64,000 nucleotides of DNA, from the IMG/VR virus record IMGVR_UViG_3300007513_002396, positions 1-64,000 of that record; one strand, given 5' to 3'. Under the pieces are notes generated by a model. That model ran no database searches and was not told the DNA's origin. It saw only the letters and a program-made list of their open reading frames with translations. Of the stretch, positions 32,901-41,012 are shown piece after piece; position 1 is the stretch's first letter; every line of letters starts with the position of its first letter. This stretch comes from a virus. The translations under genes were made by a program, and so were the position numbers.

Positions 32901-33611
32901 ATGTTCACTATTCTTCTACCAGTTTTTAATGGTGAGCGCTGGATTATTGAGGCGATACAAAACTTAAAAGACCAGGTTTATACGGATTTTGAAGTCATTA
33001 TAGTATGCAACGGTTGCACAGATCGATCCGCTAGTTTTGCATCAAGTCAGATAGCAGAAGATAAAAGGTTTAGATTAGTAGACACAAAATTTGCGAATAA
33101 ATCATCCGCACTAAATATTGGGGTAATGATGGCGTCACGAGAGTGGATAGCAATATATGATGTTGATGACCGCTGGCATATAGAAAAACTAGATTATCAA
33201 GCCAGAGAGATATTATCTTCTTCTTCCTTGGAAGTTTTGGGAACACAAATGTTTTATCTGACAGAAGATAATGAAGTACAACCTGAGGGTCCCCTTTTGC
33301 CGCTGTCTCATGAAGATATAATGAGCTATTTGCTGGAAAGAAAAAGCAATCCATTTTGCAATAGCAGTATTACGTATCGAAGAGATTTGCATTTCACTAG
33401 AGTGGGATTTTATGATCCGCAATGTGCTGTAGAAGATTATGACTTTTGGATTCGATGCGCACTTGCTGGTACTCATTTTAAAAATTTGGCCGGGTTTTTA
33501 GCATTTCATAGGCTTCATTCTGGATCACATTTTAACGGATCAAATAAGCAACGCAACGATAAAATTTTTTTAGATAGTATGATGGAGCATAGAAGAAAGG
33601 GAGCCGAGTAA
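32901..33611 (+). CDS. family 2 glycosyltransferase (third copy)
   Basis: A 236-residue GT2 enzyme: FTILLPVFNGERWIIEAIQN at the start, VCNGCTDRS, IYDVDDRWHIEKLD (metal D-x-D) and VEDYDFWIRCALAG (catalytic E-D). It is related to the 29604 and 32039 genes but more diverged, with V-D-D-R in place of D-D-D-Y-W. It lies in the same run of head-to-tail genes. Confidence 0.88.
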   Translation: MFTILLPVFNGERWIIEAIQNLKDQVYTDFEVIIVCNGCTDRSASFASSQIAEDKRFRLVDTKFANKSSALNIGVMMASREWIAIYDVDDRWHIEKLDYQAREILSSSSLEVLGTQMFYLTEDNEVQPEGPLLPLSHEDIMSYLLERKSNPFCNSSITYRRDLHFTRVGFYDPQCAVEDYDFWIRCALAGTHFKNLAGFLAFHRLHSGSHFNGSNKQRNDKIFLDSMMEHRRKGAE

Positions 33612-33616
33612 TTGAT

Positions 33617-34474
33617 ATGGTAGAAGAATTTTGTAAAAAATATGGTGTCTCAAAAGACGATGTGGTTTGGATAGATTTACAAGACACAGACTTATCAAAG
33701 CTTAAAGCTCTTAGTGAGAGCTTAATAGCGGTCAAATATGTTAGGATAACAAAGCCATCGATTAATCAAGAATTGCTTAATGACATAAACAATCATTTGA
33801 CAAATTATTTTTGTTTCCGACGGGTTGACGGTCCAAATGATCAAGACATCGTTTACGAAAATAAATTTCATACTGATCCGGTTTGGCCTGGGATTGATGT
33901 TTCTGGATATGAGAACACTTACATAAGAGGAAAACCGAAAGAATATTTACTCCACACAATAAGCCTGTTTAAGCAATTTACAAAGGCTCGTACAATTCTT
34001 GAAATCGGATCCGTACGAGCCGTGATGGAGCATACTATTGACGAATTTAATCCCGCATGTTGCAACGATGGTCATTCTACATATTTTTGGAGTCATTATA
34101 CAGGTGCTGAAGTACACACCGTTGACAACCATCCCCATAGAAAGAGAAATATTATGGATGTTGATGCTAGACTTTCAAGCGTCTTTGCGCACACTGCCGA
34201 TGGCATAGAATTTATAAAGAATTTTGACCAAGAGATCGATTTGCTCTTTTTGGATGCATGGGATGTGATACCCGATACACCATACGCCGAAAGACATTTA
34301 GAAGCTTATATCGCTTCGAAACAAAAATTAGCAGCAAGCTGCTTAGTGCTTATCGACGATACAGACGTCGGTGGCGGCGGTAAGGGTAGACTAGTCATTC
34401 CAGAACTTAAGAAAGATGGGTTTCAATGCATAGCGAATAGAAGACAAACAATCTTTTTGAGGACAGCGCAGTGA
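33617..34474 (+). CDS. SAM-dependent methyltransferase-like protein
   Basis: A 285-residue protein. The C-terminal 170 residues fit a class I methyltransferase: ARTILEIGSVRAVMEH (motif I, with E-I-G-S in place of G-x-G), TVDNHPHRKRN (acidic end of beta2), DLLFLDAWD (motif IV), and LVLIDDTDVGGGGKGR near the end. It resembles Methyltransf_24-type enzymes. The N-terminal 120 residues are unrelated and unrecognised. It probably methylates a sugar or a nucleotide-sugar-linked intermediate, given its place among glycosyltransferases. The next gene's GTG overlaps its stop. Confidence 0.7.
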   Translation: MVEEFCKKYGVSKDDVVWIDLQDTDLSKLKALSESLIAVKYVRITKPSINQELLNDINNHLTNYFCFRRVDGPNDQDIVYENKFHTDPVWPGIDVSGYENTYIRGKPKEYLLHTISLFKQFTKARTILEIGSVRAVMEHTIDEFNPACCNDGHSTYFWSHYTGAEVHTVDNHPHRKRNIMDVDARLSSVFAHTADGIEFIKNFDQEIDLLFLDAWDVIPDTPYAERHLEAYIASKQKLAASCLVLIDDTDVGGGGKGRLVIPELKKDGFQCIANRRQTIFLRTAQ

Positions 34475-35394
34475 CACGTATAGTATTGATAAACACACCA
34501 ACTCTTCCTTGTCCAGATACACATTATTTACATGTTAAGAAATTTCTAAAAGGGTTTGTTCAAAACGGCTTTCCGCTTATTGAGGTTAATAATAAAAGAG
34601 AAATTGATGCCTTAACTCATGACGACATTGTATACATCTCCAATCATGGGTTCGAACCATGGGCTGGTGTAAGTCGCGAAGATCTACCAATACAAAATGC
34701 TTTAAAGCAAATGGAGCTTCTGGAGAAGAAATGTCATTATGCGATATTGTGGCATTTTCATCAAGCGTTGTTCAGATTTTTTTATGAGCCGCAATTTAAG
34801 AACGTTATTTTAACCGGCCACTGGCGTGGGTCATGGGCTGATGAAGAATATTTCGATTTTTCATTTACACCGTATAGTCAATTGGAGAATTTTGTTCCTA
34901 TGAGATTTGCTACTGACCTTCATCCCTCTGAAATTGAGGATCCGCTTGACAAGGTTTATGACGCATGCTTTATTGGGACTCCATATAAGATACCGTGGAT
35001 TCAAGAAATTGCCGGTCGCCACAATGTATATGCTCATTTTGGTAAACCGTGGTTACCAGAAGCAGATAGGCTTCGTGTTCTAAGAACTTCTACAATTGGT
35101 CTGGGCTTTGGTGCCGACCAGAATGTGAAGGAGGGTGTAATGACTGAAAGAGTTATTGAAAGCATTGCTCATGGGTGTGTTGTGATAAGTGATTGCGCCA
35201 CTGCACCAGAAAGAACCGGTGGCGCAGCAATTTATGTCGAAAGCAAGCAACACGCTCTTGAAGAAGTAAAACGGATTTTACATTCACCTGAGTTCGCTAG
35301 AGAAAAAATGCACCTCGGCCTTGAGTTTGTTAGAAATGAGGGCACCTATTTTCATCTTGCAAAAGATATGCTTGATGCACTGAATATCACATAA
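34471..35394 (+). CDS. GT-B glycosyltransferase, CgeB-like
   Basis: A 307-residue protein of GT-B type. The C-terminal half carries DACFIGTPYKIPWI, LGFGADQNVKEGVMTERVIE and a T-E-R-x-x-E-x-x-A-x-G-C motif, with VVISDCATAPERTGGAAIYV, as in the spore-maturation CgeB/Glyco_trans_1_2 family. The N-terminal half is short (about 1-150) and poorly conserved. GTG start overlaps the preceding methyltransferase (GTGA). Donor and acceptor unknown. Confidence 0.78.
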   Translation: MTRIVLINTPTLPCPDTHYLHVKKFLKGFVQNGFPLIEVNNKREIDALTHDDIVYISNHGFEPWAGVSREDLPIQNALKQMELLEKKCHYAILWHFHQALFRFFYEPQFKNVILTGHWRGSWADEEYFDFSFTPYSQLENFVPMRFATDLHPSEIEDPLDKVYDACFIGTPYKIPWIQEIAGRHNVYAHFGKPWLPEADRLRVLRTSTIGLGFGADQNVKEGVMTERVIESIAHGCVVISDCATAPERTGGAAIYVESKQHALEEVKRILHSPEFAREKMHLGLEFVRNEGTYFHLAKDMLDALNIT

Positions 35395-35400
35395 GCGAAC

Positions 35401-35429
35401 TTGTACAGCTGCTATATTTTAAATAAAAT
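35401..35429 (+). promoter_or_regulatory. candidate sigma70-type promoter
   Basis: TTGTAC (35401-35406), 17 bases, TAAAAT (35424-35429), in a 64-base gap between two glycan genes. Match 4 of 6 and 5 of 6 to the E. coli consensus, ideal spacing, and a start expected around 35436 that leaves a 20-odd base leader. It may be an internal promoter of the island. The ribosome site before 35459 is weak. Confidence 0.4.
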
Positions 35430-35458
35430 GTTTAGAACATGTTATTCTGGGTTTAGTA

Positions 35459-36229
35459 ATGCAAGAAATCATATTGGGGTCTCCTTATGGCGGGCTAGGA
35501 GACAATATTCAACTTTCTACGCTACCAGAGCTGTACGCTAAAGCGGGACATGATGTCTATATTTGCAGTGAAGCTTATTTTCGTAATCCCGAAATAAAAG
35601 AGCTCATTTGGGAATGTAATCCTTTTGTGAGGGGTACAAAGTCAGGTATTTGTAATGCTGGAGACACCCCCGGCCGCCACCGTCCAGTGCACCCAAATCC
35701 CATATCTAATTGGGAGATTCTTCATGGGTTTTCACCAACAAACACGATACCAAAGATTTATTATACTCCACAAAAGATCGATATATTCCAAGATGTATTT
35801 CTTGTGGATTTTTCTTCAATATCAGCAGTTTTTAGTACGAGAGTTGTGGAAGAAGCTTATTTGATGATTAAAGAAAAGTACCCTGACAAAACTTTTCGAC
35901 GTGTCCGATTTCAACAAAACTTAAATCCTGTCAACGAAAAAGCACAATGGCAAAATGGCGTCTTTAGAGAATTAAACATCAGCGTAGGCAATGACGTAGT
36001 TGTAAATAACATCTTTGAGTATTGTGATATAATATGCTCATCTTTTGGATTCTTATCAATCTATAGTGGCGCCAGCCATCTAAGTTCTGCACTGAAAGAG
36101 TATAATCGAGAGTTGATTAGCTTATGTGTAGTAAGACAGGAGCACTATGAACATAATCGACGTAATTCGCTTCATTTATACGATAATATTGAATATATTC
36201 TTGTCTCATCCGATGGACTAGGGTTTTAA
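35459..36229 (+). CDS. GT9-like glycosyltransferase (putative heptosyltransferase)
   Basis: A 256-residue protein. It opens with ILGSPYGGLGDNIQLSTLPE, the G-x-G-D-x-x-x-x-x-P loop typical of GT9 ADP-heptose:LPS transferases, and ends in CSSFGFLSIYSGASHLSSAL, resembling the second-domain "G-x-x-H-L" region of GT-B enzymes. It is about 80 residues shorter than WaaC/WaaF, and the middle is diverged. With the ADP-heptose genes nearby, a heptosyl or related transfer is a reasonable guess, but the donor is unproved. Confidence 0.6.
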   Translation: MQEIILGSPYGGLGDNIQLSTLPELYAKAGHDVYICSEAYFRNPEIKELIWECNPFVRGTKSGICNAGDTPGRHRPVHPNPISNWEILHGFSPTNTIPKIYYTPQKIDIFQDVFLVDFSSISAVFSTRVVEEAYLMIKEKYPDKTFRRVRFQQNLNPVNEKAQWQNGVFRELNISVGNDVVVNNIFEYCDIICSSFGFLSIYSGASHLSSALKEYNRELISLCVVRQEHYEHNRRNSLHLYDNIEYILVSSDGLGF

Positions 36230-36232
36230 TAT

Positions 36233-36631
36233 ATGAACGTTGATAGTCAAAAAAGGATATTCACTAACGGTTGTTTCGATGTTTTACATCGAGGTCATAT
36301 TGAGCTTTTAAAATATTGTAAAACTTTGGGGTATGTGATTGTGGGATTGAATAGTGATAAAAGCGTTAAGAGGCTAAAGGGTGACAATAGGCCATTCTTC
36401 TCTCAAGATGATAGAAAATTTATACTAGAGTCTTGTCGGTTCGTGGATGAGGTACGTATCTTTGAGGATGACACACCGCTCAGAATGATAAAAGCCTTGA
36501 GGCCAGATATGATTGTGAAAGGTGCAGATTATATGCCCCAAGAAGTGGCTGGTCATGAAATTTGTGAAGTTAGAATATTCCAAATTTTAGATGGATATTC
36601 CACAACAAATATTTTGGAAAAAATACAATGA
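36233..36631 (+). CDS. HldE C-terminal-type heptose-1-phosphate nucleotidyltransferase
   Basis: A 132-residue stand-alone nucleotidyltransferase: TNGCFDVLHRGH (11-22), then IVGLNSDKSVKRLKGDNRP, R-x-F-I-L-E-S-C, FEDDTPLRMIKALRPDMIVK, GADYMPQEVAGHE and a C-terminal GYSTTNILEKI. Each piece matches the ADP-transferring domain of HldE (RfaE), which makes ADP-D,D-heptose from heptose-1-phosphate and ATP. HldE is normally fused to a kinase domain; here the kinase is the separate gene at 41013. Stop overlaps next ATG by 4 bases. Substrate could differ among sugar-1-phosphates. Confidence 0.85.
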   Translation: MNVDSQKRIFTNGCFDVLHRGHIELLKYCKTLGYVIVGLNSDKSVKRLKGDNRPFFSQDDRKFILESCRFVDEVRIFEDDTPLRMIKALRPDMIVKGADYMPQEVAGHEICEVRIFQILDGYSTTNILEKIQ

Positions 36632-36948
36632 TATATGTGTTCGATATAGACGGCACCATTTGTGAAAATTCTAATAGCGAATATCAAAATTCTATACCGA
36701 AATTAAATCGTATTGAAAGAGTAAATAAGCTTTATGATGAAGGACACACAATAATATTTCAAACTGCAAGGGGAATGGGTCGAAGTGGGAACTCCTCAGC
36801 GTATGCTTACAAAGCATTTTATGAATTTACTAAAAACCAACTTGATTCTTGGGGAGTGAAGTATCACTCATTGTTCTTAGGAAAGCCAGCAGGAGACACA
36901 TACATCGATGATAAGGGAATTAGAGATGAAGACTTCTTTACCGATTAA
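36628..36948 (+). CDS. HAD-family hydrolase/phosphatase, capsule-type
   Basis: A 106-residue HAD protein: FDIDGTICENSNSEY at the start (nucleophile Asp6, Asp8), I-I-F-Q-T-A-R-G-M-G-R-S-G (motif II region), then W-G-V-K-Y-H-S-L-F-L-G-K-P-A-G-D and YIDDKGIRDEDFF (late acidic motif). The size and motif wording fit the small capsule/polysaccharide phosphatases of glycan clusters. It might serve as the heptose-1,7-bisphosphate phosphatase (GmhB step) missing from the ADP-heptose set, but this is a guess. Confidence 0.8.
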   Translation: MIYVFDIDGTICENSNSEYQNSIPKLNRIERVNKLYDEGHTIIFQTARGMGRSGNSSAYAYKAFYEFTKNQLDSWGVKYHSLFLGKPAGDTYIDDKGIRDEDFFTD

Positions 36949-37285
36949 ATTCGTTCCGAAGGGATGGGGATTTGAGAAGTGGATTGTTAATTGCGAAGAG
37001 TATTGCGGAAAACTTCTTTATTTTGTGAAGGGTAAACGCTGTTCATGGCACTATCATAAACTGAAAGATGAGGTGTTCTATGTGCAATCTGGAAAGATTT
37101 TGGTAAAATACTCAGAGGAAGATGATATCGAAAATGTTGGGGTAATAACACTCGGCCCAGGAGATAACTTCCATGTTTATCGTGGGCTTAGACATCAGAT
37201 GATCGCTCTTGAAGATACTGAGCTTTTTGAATTCTCAACGCAACATTTCGATGAGGATAGTCATAGGCTTCAAAAGGGAGACTAA
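36926..37285 (+). CDS. cupin-fold protein, sugar isomerase-like
   Basis: A 119-residue single cupin domain. KLLYFVKGKRCSWHYHKLKD gives the first cupin motif (His pair H-Y-H), FYVQSGKILVKY the connecting strand, and LGPGDNFHVYRGLRHQMIAL the second motif (His). Start ATG 36926 is chosen because AAGGGA (36913-36918) fits; it overlaps the HAD gene by 23 bases. Stand-alone cupins of this size in glycan clusters include mannose-6-phosphate isomerase-like and WxcM-like sugar isomerases, but the substrate is undetermined. Confidence 0.82.
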   Translation: MKTSLPIKFVPKGWGFEKWIVNCEEYCGKLLYFVKGKRCSWHYHKLKDEVFYVQSGKILVKYSEEDDIENVGVITLGPGDNFHVYRGLRHQMIALEDTELFEFSTQHFDEDSHRLQKGD

Positions 37286-37288
37286 TAT

Positions 37289-37945
37289 ATGCGCACAAAG
37301 AGAGTACTTATAACAGGATCTTCACGAGGTCTTGGAAAGCATTTAGCGACCCAATTTGAGATGGCTGGATGTGGCGTTTTTAGACACGCAAGGATGGATG
37401 ATTCAGGATACGATATTACTGGAGACATCACAAGTGACAATTTTTATGATTTGTTAGAAAGTTTTATCAGAGATAATCACATTAGTATCTTTGTAAATAA
37501 TGCAGCGATCCATGAGCCGAAAGCATTTTTAGAGTATAGCGAAAATGATATTCGTATTGTGTTGGTAACAAATCTAGTTTCTCAAATTCTTATGATACAA
37601 CGAGTGTATAAAGTCTTTAAAGAACGAGGTTCCGGAATAGTCGTTAACATTAATTCTTTGGCAGGCCGGAATCCATCATCAAATGAAACAATTTATTGTG
37701 CAAGCAAATACGGTCTTCGTGGATTTTCCGAATCACTCCAGATTGAATCTATTGGTAAGAACATAAAGATTTTAGATTTTTATCCTGGCGCAATGAAAAC
37801 AGACATGTGCAAAAATAGAGAAAATTATGATAGCTTAATGGATCCCCATGAGGTGGCTGAAATAATATGCGACACCGTTTTACGTAATGATACCACTATT
37901 TTACCCACTGAGACAATTATAAGAAAATTTTTATCAAAGGACTAA
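37289..37945 (+). CDS. short-chain dehydrogenase/reductase (SDR)
   Basis: A 218-residue SDR oxidoreductase. TGSSRGLGKHLA (nucleotide-binding G-x-x-x-G-x-G) near residue 8, VNNAAIHEPKAF (NNAG-like), VVNINSLAGRNPSS (catalytic Ser), and YCASKYGLRGFSESL (the Y-x-x-x-K pair). It likely reduces a keto-sugar or related intermediate of this island with NAD(P)H; alternatively an unrelated alcohol. It lies 3 bases after the cupin gene. Confidence 0.9.
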   Translation: MRTKRVLITGSSRGLGKHLATQFEMAGCGVFRHARMDDSGYDITGDITSDNFYDLLESFIRDNHISIFVNNAAIHEPKAFLEYSENDIRIVLVTNLVSQILMIQRVYKVFKERGSGIVVNINSLAGRNPSSNETIYCASKYGLRGFSESLQIESIGKNIKILDFYPGAMKTDMCKNRENYDSLMDPHEVAEIICDTVLRNDTTILPTETIIRKFLSKD

Positions 37946-37954
37946 AGCAAGATT

Positions 37955-38965
37955 ATGAAAGCAGCAATTTTAGAAGAAATTAATGGACCACTAGCCATTA
38001 AAGAAGTCGAGCTAACCTCGTTAAAGCCGGGGCAGGTTTTGGTAAAGATCTTAGTTAGTGGGTTATGTGGCGCTCAATTACATGAAATCCGTGGTCATAA
38101 AGGTAATGCAAAGTTTCTTCCCCACTTAATGGGTCATGAGGGCTGTGGAATCGTACAAGAAGTGGGCACCGGAGTCATGACTGTTGCACCTGGGGATAAG
38201 GTTGTAATGCATTGGAGACCTGGTACAGGAATGGAGGCGCCATTTCCAGAATATATTTTGAATGGTAAAAAGATAAGCAGCGGAAAAGTGACAACACTTA
38301 GCGAATATTCTATAGTCTCAGAAAACAGGGTGACGACAGTTCCGGCAGATACTCCAAATAATCTTTGCGCGCTTCTGGGTTGCGGATTGACAACAGCATT
38401 AGGAATTATCGATAATGAAATAGATCTTAAAATGGGCGAAAGCGTGATGGTTATTGGCTGTGGTGGTGTAGGGCTGAACTTAATACAAGGCGCAAAAATG
38501 AAGAGCGCATTTCCAATCGTAGCAATTGATCAATCCGAGTATAAAAGACAAAAAGCTTTAGAGGCAGGAGCTAGCCTCTTTATTAATACTGCAACCGAGG
38601 AGTCCCAACCTAACGAGATTGATGTGATAATCGACACCACGGGAAATGTCAACGTAATCGCAGATGCGATAGGGCGCCTGTCTAAGAATGGCAGAATGAT
38701 TTTAGTAGGTCAACCTTCTCCTAACGAAGAATTGACGATCCCTAATGGTATCACATTATTCGGTGGTTCTGGAAAGTCTATAAAAGCGAGTCAGGGTGGA
38801 AGGACCGAGCCAGCTATGGACATCCCGCGATATATCAAGATGTATCGAGCTGGAATTTTAGACATTGATAAAATTGTAACCCATACGTTTTCACTTGAAG
38901 ACGTGAATGAAGCGTTTGACTTGTTAAAGACAGGCACCGCTGGTAGAATAATGGTAAAGATGTGA
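37955..38965 (+). CDS. zinc-type alcohol dehydrogenase family (MDR)
   Basis: A 336-residue medium-chain dehydrogenase. GLCGAQLHEI supplies the catalytic Cys ligand (near residue 39), and LMGHEGCGIVQEVGTGV the H-E pair (near 67-68). VIGCGGVGLNLIQGA is the Rossmann G-x-G-x-x-G, and the C-terminal "AGRIMVKM" is typical. The four-Cys structural-zinc loop of many ADHs is missing or diverged between about 85 and 115. The family oxidises or reduces alcohol/sugar substrates with NAD(P). Location among sugar genes suggests a sugar-alcohol or polyol step. The next GTG overlaps its stop. Confidence 0.85.
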   Translation: MKAAILEEINGPLAIKEVELTSLKPGQVLVKILVSGLCGAQLHEIRGHKGNAKFLPHLMGHEGCGIVQEVGTGVMTVAPGDKVVMHWRPGTGMEAPFPEYILNGKKISSGKVTTLSEYSIVSENRVTTVPADTPNNLCALLGCGLTTALGIIDNEIDLKMGESVMVIGCGGVGLNLIQGAKMKSAFPIVAIDQSEYKRQKALEAGASLFINTATEESQPNEIDVIIDTTGNVNVIADAIGRLSKNGRMILVGQPSPNEELTIPNGITLFGGSGKSIKASQGGRTEPAMDIPRYIKMYRAGILDIDKIVTHTFSLEDVNEAFDLLKTGTAGRIMVKM

Positions 38966-39798
38966 AGAAGACTATCTATCAATTCTTAAAAGAAATTCAA
39001 GTCTATGATTGCGAATTCCAGAAGGTCAGAATAGGTAATGAGTCAGATGGAGGCTATGTTGCGCTACATGAAGTGTGTGATAAAACCCGAACGCTTTATT
39101 CTTTTGGTGTCGAAGATAACATCACTTTTGAACAAGACTTCGTCCGGCGATATCCCCAGGCGCTCGTAAAACTATTTGATCATACAGTGGATGGATTGCC
39201 GTCTAATCATCCCAATTTTGCTTTTGTAAAGAAAGGTATCGCCGCCACCCCCTCCAAAAACTTCGTTGCACTTTCTAGCATATTAGACGAAGAATGTACA
39301 GGTATAACTTTAAAGATGGATATTGAGTGGGATGAATGGAGTGTTTTGGGTTCGTTAAGTTCTGATCAGCTAAAAAAAATAGACCAAATGCTGGTCGAAT
39401 TTCACTTAGTCACTGTAGATGTTGATAACAAATTTATAGCAAATACAGACCCTGAATATAGGCTAACGCCTTATTTCGATTCATTTTATAGAGCGACTTA
39501 TGACAAAGTTAATGATGCTCTTTTTATGACATACCTTAATACAATGAAGAAAATTAATGAATGGTTTTACGCTTTTCATATTCATCCCAATAATTCGCTA
39601 AAGAAGGTTAAGACCGGTGGATATAGTTTTCCACCACTTTTAGAAATAAGCTTTGTAAGAAAAGACTTGGTAAAAAATATTAGGGCTACTACGTGTAATT
39701 TTCCTATTTCTGGTTTAGATTTTCCAAATAAGCCCTACAAGAAGGAAATTAAGAATTATTATCCACTAGCTCAAGAGGAAAAAGGAGAAAAATGCTGA
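38962..39798 (+). CDS. putative methyltransferase (FkbM/METTL24-like)
   Basis: A 278-residue protein. RIGNESDGGYVALHEV, then YSFGVEDNITFEQDF, V-K-L-F-D-H-T-V-D-G, and LKMDIEWDEW (motif-IV-like, as in FkbM/METTL24 methyltransferases) with M-L-V-E-F-H. The first GxG motif is replaced by S-F-G-V-E-D. The C-terminus has basic aromatic segments. Possible sugar O-methyltransferase. GTG start; an overlap of 7 bases with the transketolase gene follows. Confidence 0.65.
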   Translation: MKKTIYQFLKEIQVYDCEFQKVRIGNESDGGYVALHEVCDKTRTLYSFGVEDNITFEQDFVRRYPQALVKLFDHTVDGLPSNHPNFAFVKKGIAATPSKNFVALSSILDEECTGITLKMDIEWDEWSVLGSLSSDQLKKIDQMLVEFHLVTVDVDNKFIANTDPEYRLTPYFDSFYRATYDKVNDALFMTYLNTMKKINEWFYAFHIHPNNSLKKVKTGGYSFPPLLEISFVRKDLVKNIRATTCNFPISGLDFPNKPYKKEIKNYYPLAQEEKGEKC

Positions 39799-40529
39799 AT
39801 AACAGGTCAAAACAAATCAGGAGGGACACCATTACTTTATCAAAGGCCAATGGTGGTTATCATTATGGGGGTTGCTTTTCAGCAGTAGAGTTACTCGTTT
39901 CCTTGTACGATCATATCTTAACCGATGATGATAGATTTATATTAAGTAAGGGTCATGGCTGCTGGCCATATTACGTTTTGCTTAGGGAGCGTGGGTATGA
40001 CCCTAGACCTACCGGCCATCCAGAACGTGATGTGCATAATGGAATTCACTGGACAACAGGTAGCGAAGGACACGGATTTCCAGCTGCCATTGGAATGGCA
40101 ATAGCAAAGAAAATGTTAAAAAAGTCTGGAAAGATTTACGTTATTATTGGTGATGGAGAATGCCAGGAGGGCACAACTTGGGAATCTCTTTTACTGGCTG
40201 CACATCACAAGCTTGATAATCTAGTTATTATCGCTGACTGGAATGGTATTCAGGGCTCAGGGTATACAAAAGATATTTTACCCATCCCAAACTTCGACCA
40301 GATTGCTGAGGCAATCGGGTGGTCAACGTCAGTCATCGATGGGCATTCATATGAAGAAATTTTAGGTGCCCTGGCTATCTATAAAAAAGAAACGCCACGT
40401 CTTATTATTGCAAATACGATAAAGGGTAAGGGGGTGAGCTATATGGAAAATCAGCCTTGCTGGCATGCTCAATGGCCGCCACCAGACAAAGAAGAACAAG
40501 CGCTTAAAGAGCTGGAGGATTCAGAGTAA
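39792..40529 (+). CDS. transketolase, N-terminal (TPP-binding) subunit
   Basis: A 245-residue thiamine-diphosphate domain: RFILSKGHGCWPYYVLLRE, GSEGHGFPAAIGMAIAKK, IGDGECQEGTTWE (G-D-G-...N TPP motif) with ADWNGIQ. It is one half of a split transketolase; the partner follows with a one-base overlap. Transketolase makes sedoheptulose-7-phosphate, the entry sugar of the ADP-heptose route, and also pentose phosphates. Split N/C transketolases occur in archaea, some bacteria and glycan clusters, where they can make unusual branched or deoxy sugars. Confidence 0.92.
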   Translation: MLNNRSKQIRRDTITLSKANGGYHYGGCFSAVELLVSLYDHILTDDDRFILSKGHGCWPYYVLLRERGYDPRPTGHPERDVHNGIHWTTGSEGHGFPAAIGMAIAKKMLKKSGKIYVIIGDGECQEGTTWESLLLAAHHKLDNLVIIADWNGIQGSGYTKDILPIPNFDQIAEAIGWSTSVIDGHSYEEILGALAIYKKETPRLIIANTIKGKGVSYMENQPCWHAQWPPPDKEEQALKELEDSE

Positions 40530-41011
40530 TGAGACGTGCATTTGGAAAGACGATTGTTAGGATCGCTGAAAAAGATGACAGAGTTATTTTAATATCTGGT
40601 GATGTTGAACAATGCATGGAGGAATTTCAAGAGCGCTGGCCTGAAAGGTATATTAATGCCGGGTTATGCGAGCAATCGATGATCAGTATGGCAGCGGGGA
40701 TGGCAGCAGAGGGATTGAGACCAATCGTTTATTCAATCACACCATTTTTGATTGAGCGCCCATTTGAGCAGATCAAAATTGATATCGATGAGCAGAAATT
40801 ACCTGTTATGCTTGTAGGACAAGCTGATTACCCCACCCATGGTCCAACACATCGTCCACTAAACGCTGAAGGTCTAATCGCCTTATTTAAGAATACGACT
40901 GGATACTTCCCCAAGTCTCAGCAAGAGACAGAAAAAGCAATGATTGATGCTTATTTGATGGGTGAACCAGCGATTATCTGTCTTAAGCGCGACGGTTTAC
41001 CGTTTTTCTAA
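40529..41011 (+). CDS. transketolase, pyrimidine-binding subunit (short)
   Basis: A 160-residue protein with the pyrimidine-binding domain of transketolase: VILISGDVEQCMEEF, INAGLCEQSMISMAAGMA (catalytic Glu in C-E-Q), V-Y-S-I-T-P-F-L-I-E-R-P-F-E-Q-I-K, and HGPTHRPLNAEGL. The usual third (C-terminal) transketolase domain of about 120 residues is missing: the gene ends after I-I-C-L-K-R-D-G-L. It probably pairs with the 39792 product to form the active site. Truncation might limit dimerisation or change donor choice. Confidence 0.85.
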   Translation: MRRAFGKTIVRIAEKDDRVILISGDVEQCMEEFQERWPERYINAGLCEQSMISMAAGMAAEGLRPIVYSITPFLIERPFEQIKIDIDEQKLPVMLVGQADYPTHGPTHRPLNAEGLIALFKNTTGYFPKSQQETEKAMIDAYLMGEPAIICLKRDGLPFF

Positions 41012-41012
41012 G

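Noticed and set aside
40962-41012. Upstream in-frame start for the PfkB kinase inside the transketolase gene
   Set aside because: The extra 17 residues are the transketolase gene read in another frame; ATG 41013 follows its stop and gives the HldE-type N-terminus.
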